Positions 1-4,908 of a stretch of 9,380 nucleotides of DNA are shown here, piece by piece. The stretch spans positions 1 through 9,380 of the forward strand of contig JBDUCU010000114.1 of assembly GCA_040003315.1 (NCBI GenBank), given 5' to 3'. Source of the DNA: JACCZX01 sp040003315. GTDB taxonomy: Bacteria; Pseudomonadota; Gammaproteobacteria; Burkholderiales; Burkholderiaceae_F. Below the pieces are notes generated by a model. The model was given only the letters and a program-made list of their open reading frames with translations, was not told where the DNA came from and did not search any database. The position numbers and the translations under genes are program-made. Position 1 is the stretch's first letter; the number at the start of each line of letters is the position of its first letter.

Positions 1-1147
1 CCTTCGCGGCTTCGACCTTCGCGGCTTCGACCTTCGCGGCTTCGACCTTCGCGGCCTCGACCCGCGCGGCGTTCACCTGTGCAGTTTCGATACGTGTGGC
101 GTCCACGCGTGCCTGTCGTGTCGCCAGTTGTCGCATCGCCTCTTGCAAGTTTGCCGCCTGGCGTACGGCCTCCTGCCGTTCGGCCTCGACCCGTGCGGCT
201 TCAAGTTGCGCGGCCTCCTGCCGTGCTGCAACTTCTCGCGCGGCCTTTTGCACGGCCGCCGCCTGTCGTGCGACCTCCTGGCGTTGGGCTTCAAGCCGTG
301 CGGTCTTGGCCCGCGCCGCTTCCTGACGCGCGACGTCCTGCCGGGCCGCCTCGAGCAGTTCCCCCTGCCGTTGCGCCTCCTGCCTGGAAGCATCGAGCCT
401 TGCCAGCTCGACGGCTCGCTCACGCGTCTCTTGTTCGATTCGCGCGCGCGCTGCATCGCCGGCATCTCGAAGCGACGGCGTCTTGGTTTCCGGAATGGAC
501 ACCGAAGGCGGGTCGGGAATAACGGGCGGTGGCGTCGGTGGCGTGGGGGGCACCTGCCACGTCGGCTCGTCGGCATGCTCCAAGGCGATCACGGCCGGGG
601 CGGGCGCCGGCGAGGGCGCAGCGTCAGCAGGAGCCGGAGCGGGCGCGGCGTTTATCCTTGGTCCCGCCGCTGCCTTGGGTTTGGCCTTTCGCGTCTGACC
701 GGGCCCTGACTTCGGCGTCGCCTTTGTCGTCGGTTTGGCCTCCACCTTCGGATTGACCTCTGGCGTCGGATTGGGCTCTGACTTCGGATCGAGCTCCGAC
801 TTCGGATTAGCCTCTGACTTCGGGCGGGCCTGCGCCTTCGGATTAGTCTCTGCCGTCGGCTTGGCCTGTGCAGTTTCGGGCGGGGTCGGCGCGCGCGACA
901 CGGGTGGCGTCGGCATCGGCGCACTCGCCACGGGCTGGTCGACCGGTGCCTGCTGCGCCGGTTCCGCGCCCGGCGTGACCGCGGGCTGCGCGACAGTAAC
1001 CTGGGGCGCAGCGAGCACGACGCGCAGATCGAGTGAATCGATCCGGCGACCCTGGCCTTGGCCGCCGAAAATCAGACTCAACAGCGACGCGTGAATCAGC
1101 AGCGAAAGCAGCAGAGCATAGGTCAGTCGCTTTTGCTCGGGGCTCAT
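1..1147 (-). CDS. TolA/TonB-like cell-envelope protein, 3' end outside window (partial)
   Basis: The frame is open from ATG 1145-1147 to the left edge, giving 382 codons without a stop; the C-terminus is not visible. Residues 1-7 are a short polar, basic cytoplasmic tail and 8-27 a hydrophobic helix (LLLSLLIHASLLSLIF), so it is an inner-membrane anchor of the TonB/TolA type. A Pro/Ala-rich linker follows, then about nine hexapeptide repeats of NPKSEx type (residues about 92-145), a Pro-rich stretch ending in PPTPPTPPP, and from about residue 220 a charged Ala/Arg/Glu/Gln-rich helix that settles into AAKVE pentapeptides at the edge. This order (anchor, rigid spacer, long helix) matches TolA domain II and TonB spacers, which cross the periplasm and use a C-terminal domain to contact outer-membrane or Tol-Pal partners. 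That domain would lie beyond base 1, so TolA versus TonB cannot be decided. There is no good Shine-Dalgarno before the ATG; the start rests on the TM helix beginning just after it. Confidence 0.82.
   Translation of the reverse strand, partial: MSPEQKRLTYALLLSLLIHASLLSLIFGGQGQGRRIDSLDLRVVLAAPQVTVAQPAVTPGAEPAQQAPVDQPVASAPMPTPPVSRAPTPPETAQAKPTAETNPKAQARPKSEANPKSELDPKSEPNPTPEVNPKVEAKPTTKATPKSGPGQTRKAKPKAAAGPRINAAPAPAPADAAPSPAPAPAVIALEHADEPTWQVPPTPPTPPPVIPDPPSVSIPETKTPSLRDAGDAARARIEQETRERAVELARLDASRQEAQRQGELLEAARQDVARQEAARAKTARLEAQRQEVARQAAAVQKAAREVAARQEAAQLEAARVEAERQEAVRQAANLQEAMRQLATRQARVDATRIETAQVNAARVEAAKVEAAKVEAAKVEAAK
2..121 (-). repeat. 15-bp tandem repeat coding AAKVE pentapeptides
   Basis: Four nearly identical 15-base units, cttcgcggcttcgac, occupy 2-16, 17-31, 32-46 and 47-61 (the last with one change). 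Diverged units in the same phase continue to about 121. On the minus strand they encode VEAAK/AAKVE steps of the long helix of the TolA/TonB-like protein. The near identity of the first four units points to recent slippage or homogenisation, and the array continues past the left edge. Confidence 0.88.
711..872 (-). repeat. 18-bp tandem repeat, about nine degenerate units, coding hexapeptides
   Basis: Nine consecutive 18-base units in exact phase (711-728, 729-746 and so on to 855-872). On the plus strand most begin ttcgg or gtcgg and end in gac or gcc. Read on the minus strand they encode a six-residue Pro/Lys/Glu unit such as NPKSEA or DPKSEP, in the periplasmic spacer of the TolA/TonB-like protein. 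Units differ by several bases, so the array is old rather than freshly expanded, but the length is always a multiple of three. Confidence 0.85.
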
Positions 1148-1193
1148 GCGTTGGCTGTCGGCGCGTCGCTGGAATCTGTGGAACGCAAGCGTG

Positions 1194-1208
1194 CCCCGCT
1201 TGGCGGGG
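1194..1208 (-). terminator. GC hairpin between tRNA-Ser and the TolA-like gene
   Basis: CCCCGC and GCGGGG pair perfectly around a 3-nt loop. It lies 43 bases past the tRNA 3' end and 47 bases before the TolA-like start codon. No T-run follows on the minus strand, so it is at best a weak or factor-assisted terminator, or it could shape the tRNA 3' trailer. Confidence 0.25.
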
Positions 1209-1250
1209 GTGTTCAGCGCGCAACGTTAATGCAGGTCGCTGAAGCGGAAG

Positions 1251-1338
1251 TGGCGGAGAGAGAGGGATTCGAACCCCCGTTAGGTTGCCCTAAACCTGAT
1301 TTCGAGTCAGGCGCATTCGACCACTCTGCCATCTCTCC
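1251..1338 (-). tRNA. tRNA-Ser (anticodon CGA)
   Basis: Read on the minus strand this folds as a class II tRNA. The acceptor GGAGAGA (1332-1338) pairs with TCTCTCC (1255-1261). The anticodon stem CCTGA/TCAGG encloses loop CTCGAAA, so the anticodon is CGA (plus-strand 1302-1304) and reads UCG. The long variable arm has a TTTAGG/CCTAAA stem with a GCAA loop, typical of serine tRNAs. The T-arm is GGGGG-TTCGAAT-CCCTC with one G-U pair. The discriminator is G and the CCA end is encoded (1251-1253). Total length is 88 nt including CCA. The 3' end faces the TolA-like gene, and its 5' side faces the integrase relic. Confidence 0.96.
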
Positions 1339-1349
1339 GCGTTGATTTA

Positions 1350-1376
1350 ATTATACATTATCGGGATTCGTCAGAA
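1350..1376 (-). promoter_or_regulatory. Promoter of tRNA-Ser
   Basis: On the minus strand a perfect TATAAT lies at 1350-1355, immediately preceded by TG. Transcription would start around 1343, leaving only a few bases before the mature tRNA 5' end at 1338. The -35 is poor: the best candidate is TTCTGA at 1371-1376 with a short 15-bp spacer. The -10 box stands in an AT-rich patch unlike the surrounding GC-rich DNA. Confidence 0.6.
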
Positions 1377-1632
1377 TCGTCGCCCGCAAAAATTGGTGGC
1401 TTGTCCGCAATTTCGATTGGCAACACCAACACCGATGCTGCTGGACTTCGGCAAGCCGCGCTAAAACAGCCGCAAGCGTGCCGACAACCGCAATTCGTAC
1501 CTTCGCACCGGTCTTATGTTGTGCGAGCAGCAGACGGCGATCCTGCACGTATTGGCGGCGGATTTTGAGAACGTCGCACGGTCGCTGCCGCCTCATGTAG
1601 CAAAGTTCGAGGGGTGATTGTGCGGCGTCGCG
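1351..1632 (-). pseudogene. Tyrosine recombinase (phage-type integrase) relic
   Basis: An open stretch on the minus strand, bounded by TGA (1633-1635) and TAA (1351-1353), encodes the beginning of a tyrosine-recombinase catalytic domain. The visible order is DAAQSPLELCYM, then QRPCDVLKIRRQ, then HKTGAKVRIAVVGTLAAVLARL. These correspond to the family's helix leading into box I (usually TGQRPxDVLK, whose Arg is catalytic and is kept here) and the beta-strand segment with the conserved Lys in the KTGAK turn. Everything after about position 1430 (on the minus strand) is unrecognisable. The His-x-x-Arg motif, the tyrosine nucleophile and the whole N-terminal DNA-binding part are missing. No start codon fits a full protein, so it cannot encode an active enzyme. 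It is probably a scar of a mobile element once integrated near the tRNA, although it lies on the tRNA's 5' side rather than the usual 3' side. Confidence 0.72.
1361..1372 (+). repeat. 12-bp direct repeat, left copy
   Basis: The sequence tcgggattcgtc occurs here and again at 1681-1692, exactly 320 bases apart. This copy lies in the spacer of the tRNA promoter and inside the 3' end of the integrase relic. Confidence 0.6.
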
Positions 1633-1680
1633 TCAGAGTGCGGATTCATTCCTCGCTGGGGCGGACCCATTCCCACAAAT

Positions 1681-1692
1681 TCGGGATTCGTC
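1681..1692 (+). repeat. 12-bp direct repeat, right copy
   Basis: An exact second copy of tcgggattcgtc, 46 bases beyond the 5' limit of the integrase relic and 6 bases before the candidate -35 box of the sensor-kinase operon. It may be a target duplication or recombination scar, a shared regulatory site, or chance. Confidence 0.6.
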
Positions 1693-1698
1693 GCGCCG

Positions 1699-1728
1699 TT
1701 GCGCCCGGTCGTGGCAGACCGCTAGACT
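1699..1728 (+). promoter_or_regulatory. Candidate promoter of the kinase-regulator-receptor operon
   Basis: TTGCGC (1699-1704) and TAGACT (1723-1728) are 18 bp apart, matching the sigma-70 consensus at three and four of six positions. This would give a leader of roughly 155 nt before ATG 1891. It is a weak match; the operon may need an activator, possibly its own LytTR regulator. Confidence 0.25.
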
Positions 1729-1890
1729 GACCTGAGGGCGAAGAGAGGTACCCGTCTCGCCCGGGTCGGCAGGTTCGGGTGGTGAGCGACCACTGAGGGC
1801 GCCAGCGTGACGATGCAAGCGCAAGCTGCCATTTCTGTGCACGATTGTCGCAATCGGACTACGCGTCGCAGGTATGACAGGGGGTAGGAC
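1729..1890 (+). promoter_or_regulatory. Non-coding leader with two small dyads and a ribosome binding site
   Basis: No credible gene is present between the integrase relic and ATG 1891. Within the leader, ACCCG/CGGGT (1750-1766, 7-nt loop) and GTGGT/ACCAC (1779-1793, 5-nt loop) are inverted repeats, and ctgagggcg occurs twice (1732-1740 and 1793-1801). Any of these could be operator halves or leader hairpins, but short dyads are common in GC-rich DNA. AGGGGGTAGG at 1879-1888 is a purine-rich Shine-Dalgarno sequence that supports the ATG at 1891. Confidence 0.4.
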
Positions 1891-3027
1891 ATGATCTCCT
1901 CGCTTCCTGCCGTGGCGTCGTGGCGAATCCGCCTCAATGAGAGCTTCGCGGGCATCACCTGGCGCGGGCTCGCGCTGGCCATCGCCATATGCCTTATCGA
2001 TGCCGTCCAGGATGACCTCGAGTTCTTTATCCGCAGGCCCTTCTTGCCTTGGTTGAGCCATGTCCTGACGGTTCACTTTTTCACCGCGGTGCTGCTTGCG
2101 TTGCTGCTGATCCTCGTGGTTGTCGGCACGCTGAACCGATTTTCCAAGCCAGGCGTCCGGCAGTCGCTTGCGGTTGCCATTGCGGTAATCGTGACATGTG
2201 CACTCGGGACGCTCCTGAAGCTCCACTGGGGAGCCTACGTCGACGCCAAGTCAGGCTTTCTCGAGAATTACGGGTTCCAGAGTCAGGCAATGCTCGCGTT
2301 CTGGTTCTTGTTGCGCTACCTCATCATCGGCGGGCTGTTTGCTGCGGTCTACACCATGCGGCGGCGCGAACAGCAGCGGCTGGAGGCGCTCCAGCGCACC
2401 GAGCTCGACCGGGCTCGGTTACGCGAACAGATGGACGAGGCGCGTCTGCAGGCGCTTGCCGCCCAGATCGAGCCGCATTTCCTGTTCAACACGCTCGCCA
2501 ACGTACGCAGCCTCTACCAGACTGAACCCGCGGCGGCCACGAGCATGCTCGACAAGCTGACCCGCTACCTGACGATCGCCCTGCCGCGCATGCGGGAAGC
2601 GGATTCGACGCTCGACCGAGAAGCCGCGCTTGCGGAGGCCTATCTGGGCATCCAGCAAATCAGGATGGGCAGCCGCCTTGCATTCTCGATCCATGTCCCG
2701 GACGACCTCCGACGCTCACCCATGCCGCCGATGATGCTGCTGACGCTCGTCGAGAACGCGATCAAGCATGGTATCGCCCCCCTGCCTGAAGGCGGTGCGA
2801 TCAGCATCAGTGCAACGCGAGCCGATGGCAAGCTTATAGTGCAGGTGGTCGATACCGGGCGCGGATTTGTCGCGAACCTCGGGAGCGGGGCGGGGTTGGC
2901 TAACATCCGAGCACGGCTGAGGGCGCTATATGGGAGCTCGGCCCGCCTGGGCCTCGGGCTCAACCGGCCACGCGGTGTGACGGCGACCCTGGTGCTTCCT
3001 GTTGCGGGCGCCGAGGTTGCCGCATGA
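1891..3027 (+). CDS. LytS/YesM-type sensor histidine kinase, apparently active
   Basis: A 378-residue inner-membrane kinase of the His_kinase (PF06580) class. The N-terminal half carries four predicted membrane helices (about 24-39, 58-81, 92-111, 133-156) with almost no periplasmic domain, so it probably senses something in or near the membrane. A charged helix (157-190) leads to the phosphoacceptor motif PHFLFN at 195-200 (His196). The ATP-binding half has the N-box PPMMLLTLVENAIKHGI at 279-295 (Asn289), the G1 motif DTGRGF at 321-326 and the G2 motif GAGLANIRARL at 333-343, all intact. It should autophosphorylate and pass phosphate to the LytTR regulator two genes downstream. Its stop codon overlaps the next start (ATGA, 3024-3027), implying translational coupling. 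The start is chosen from the AGGGGG Shine-Dalgarno sequence six bases upstream. The signal is unknown. Confidence 0.93.
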   Translation: MISSLPAVASWRIRLNESFAGITWRGLALAIAICLIDAVQDDLEFFIRRPFLPWLSHVLTVHFFTAVLLALLLILVVVGTLNRFSKPGVRQSLAVAIAVIVTCALGTLLKLHWGAYVDAKSGFLENYGFQSQAMLAFWFLLRYLIIGGLFAAVYTMRRREQQRLEALQRTELDRARLREQMDEARLQALAAQIEPHFLFNTLANVRSLYQTEPAAATSMLDKLTRYLTIALPRMREADSTLDREAALAEAYLGIQQIRMGSRLAFSIHVPDDLRRSPMPPMMLLTLVENAIKHGIAPLPEGGAISISATRADGKLIVQVVDTGRGFVANLGSGAGLANIRARLRALYGSSARLGLGLNRPRGVTATLVLPVAGAEVAA

Positions 3028-4160
3028 GCGCCAAATCGCTGCGCGAGAGCACGTTCTGGACGGCGCCGAATCCATTCAGTTTTCTACGCGACGCATGGTG
3101 CCAGATCACCTGGCTGAATGTGCTCTGGACCGCGGCCATGGGTGTCGCCACCGCCGTGCTCTTCCTGACGATCTCCAAGTATTTCGACATCTTTCTCGAA
3201 GAAACTTGGAGCGAGCGTGCCTGGGGATTCCTCGAATTTCTCCGTATCGGAGTGACCGACGCGTTCATCTTTCTGCTTTGCATCATCGCCGCGCGCCACG
3301 CAGCAAGAGCCGGCGCGCCACGGCTCCGGGCCTATGGGTACGCGGTTCTCGTCGGCGCGACGCTCAGCACGGCTTCCGAATGGAACCTGCGGCAATACGT
3401 CATCGGCTGGGGCAACTTTGGAAATCCATGGATCCCCGTATCGGCGCTTTATAATTTCATGTGGAGAGCACTGCTCGGCGGACTCGCCACGTTCGTATAT
3501 GCCGACTGGCAGCGCAACCGTGAATCGGTCGAGCGCCTGCACGCCGCGGAGCTGGAGCGCACTCGCGTCGCGCGCGATGTGCTGCAGACGCGACTGCAAG
3601 CGATTCAGGCCCGCGTCGACCCGCAGCTCCTGTTCGACACGCTCGCCCGGATCAGGAAGCTCTATGACGACAATCCCGCGCAGGGTCAGCGAGTGCTTGA
3701 TCACCTGATCGTTTTCCTGCGCACCGCCATGCCTCAGATGCGCGACACGTCGTCCACGCTTGCGCGGGAGCTCGAACTGGCGCGCAGCTACCTGCGCATC
3801 ATGAGCGACTCGGGTGACGACGATGCGCAACTTGAACGCGAATCCGATGGGGAATGGACGCACACGGTGTTTCCGCCCATGTTGCTGCTGCCGCTCGTGG
3901 AGCATGCGACCGCAAGTTGCCAGGGTCCGGCGGTCGCGGCAAAGCCGATTTCGATTGGCGTCGGCACCATCGGAGAGAAACTGCAAATTGCCATCGACGG
4001 CGGCGCGGTTGCCTTGGCTGGCGCTGCGGAGAGTGCCACAATCCGCGGAGTGCGCGAGCGCCTGAGTGCACTGTTTGGTGCCGACGCGCGTGTCGATCTG
4101 GTCGCAGGTCCCGACGGAGGTTCCCGAATCACGTTGGAGGTTCCACATGAGCGCAGCTAA
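3024..4160 (+). CDS. Degenerate LytS/YesM-family histidine kinase (predicted pseudokinase)
   Basis: A 378-residue paralogue of the preceding kinase, of identical length and collinear with it from the membrane helices (about 28-50, 69-90, 105-120 and 141-162) to the C-terminus. Every catalytic landmark has changed. The PHFLFN phosphoacceptor motif is PQLLFD (200-205), so the His is Gln201. The N-box VENAIKHG is VEHATASC (292-299), with Asn replaced by His. DTGRG is DGGAV (325-329), and the glycines of GxGL are gone (SATIRGVRERL, 337-347). The frame is intact and the protein fold signature is conserved, so it looks maintained rather than decaying. By analogy with other pseudokinases (inference), it may heterodimerise with the first kinase and tune or gate it. 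Its start overlaps the upstream stop by 4 bp and its end overlaps the regulator gene by 14 bp. It should be membrane-bound and unable to autophosphorylate. Confidence 0.9.
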   Translation: MSAKSLRESTFWTAPNPFSFLRDAWCQITWLNVLWTAAMGVATAVLFLTISKYFDIFLEETWSERAWGFLEFLRIGVTDAFIFLLCIIAARHAARAGAPRLRAYGYAVLVGATLSTASEWNLRQYVIGWGNFGNPWIPVSALYNFMWRALLGGLATFVYADWQRNRESVERLHAAELERTRVARDVLQTRLQAIQARVDPQLLFDTLARIRKLYDDNPAQGQRVLDHLIVFLRTAMPQMRDTSSTLARELELARSYLRIMSDSGDDDAQLERESDGEWTHTVFPPMLLLPLVEHATASCQGPAVAAKPISIGVGTIGEKLQIAIDGGAVALAGAAESATIRGVRERLSALFGADARVDLVAGPDGGSRITLEVPHERS

Positions 4161-4899
4161 GGCGATCATCGCTGAAGACGAGCCGGTCCTGCGCGCGGAA
4201 TTAAGGCGGTCGCTCTCCGAACTTTGGCCCGACCTCGAAGTGTGCGCGGAAGTTGCCGACGGCGTGGCGGCATTGCAGGCAATCGAGCGCCATGCGCCTG
4301 ACGTGCTGTTTCTCGACATCCAGATGCCGGGAATGAGCGGGCTCGAGGTTGCGCAGGCGGTCGCCGGTCGCTGCCATATCGCCTTCGTGACGGCCTACGA
4401 CGCATACGCGGTGGCAGCGTTCGAACAGGGCGCGGTCGACTACGTGATGAAGCCATTTTCCACCGCTCGCCTGGCCAAAGCCGTTGCGCGACTGAAGGCC
4501 AAGCTGGGAAGCGCGCCGCAAAGCCTGGACGGCATCCTGCGCACGCTTGCGGCGCGCCTGGAGCAGGGCGGCGATGCGCTGCGCTGGATCACGGCGTCGC
4601 ATGGCAACGAACTCGAGCTCATCACCGTCGATGAAGTGTGCTATTTCCGCTCCGACGCCAAGTACACCATGGTCGTCACGGCGACGGCCGACATCCCGAT
4701 CCGCGTGCCGATCAAGGAACTCATCGAGCGCCTGGATCCTGTGAAATTCTGGCAGATACATCGCGGTACGGTGGTCAACGTCAGCGCGATCGCCGGCGTC
4801 ACGCGCGATTTCCGCGGCCACCTGACGGTGCGCCTGAAGCAACGCAAGGAAACGCTGGCCGTCAGCGAATCGTACGTTCATCTGTTCAAGCAGATGTAG
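4147..4899 (+). CDS. LytTR-family response regulator
   Basis: A 250-residue cytoplasmic two-component regulator. The receiver domain (about 4-120) has the acidic pair Glu10/Asp11, phosphoacceptor Asp57 in LFLDIQMPGMSG, Thr82 in VTAYDAYA and Lys102 in MKPF, all the residues needed for phosphorylation and switching. A linker (about 118-142, rich in Ala/Leu/Gln) leads to a LytTR DNA-binding domain (about 145-250) with the typical FWQIHRGTVVNVSAI segment at 201-215. LytTR regulators bind short direct repeats near promoters. The start at 4147 is preferred over an in-frame ATG at 4066 because GGAGG sits at 4136-4140 with a 6-nt spacer and the receiver begins directly after it; the earlier start would add 27 unneeded residues inside the kinase gene. 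It overlaps the upstream gene by 14 bp and ends 9 bases before the receptor gene. Confidence 0.95.
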   Translation: MSAAKAIIAEDEPVLRAELRRSLSELWPDLEVCAEVADGVAALQAIERHAPDVLFLDIQMPGMSGLEVAQAVAGRCHIAFVTAYDAYAVAAFEQGAVDYVMKPFSTARLAKAVARLKAKLGSAPQSLDGILRTLAARLEQGGDALRWITASHGNELELITVDEVCYFRSDAKYTMVVTATADIPIRVPIKELIERLDPVKFWQIHRGTVVNVSAIAGVTRDFRGHLTVRLKQRKETLAVSESYVHLFKQM

Positions 4900-4908
4900 G
4901 GAGGCAAC

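Noticed and set aside
1..121. CRISPR-like array at the left edge
   Set aside because: The 15-bp units abut with no spacers and translate in frame as a helical pentapeptide repeat.
73..709. Several Arg/Pro-rich open frames on both strands within the left repeats
   Set aside because: All are out-of-frame readings of the repetitive TolA/TonB-like gene, which is continuously open across the area.
4066..4146. Possible 27-residue N-terminal extension of the LytTR regulator from ATG 4066
   Set aside because: GGAGG is placed six bases before ATG 4147, and the receiver domain starts right there; the extension lies wholly within the pseudokinase gene and resembles no receiver sequence.
3084..4319. 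Minus-strand open frame of 411 codons across the pseudokinase and regulator
   Set aside because: It is antisense to two clearly homologous genes and shows no family motif; long antisense frames are common in GC-rich DNA.
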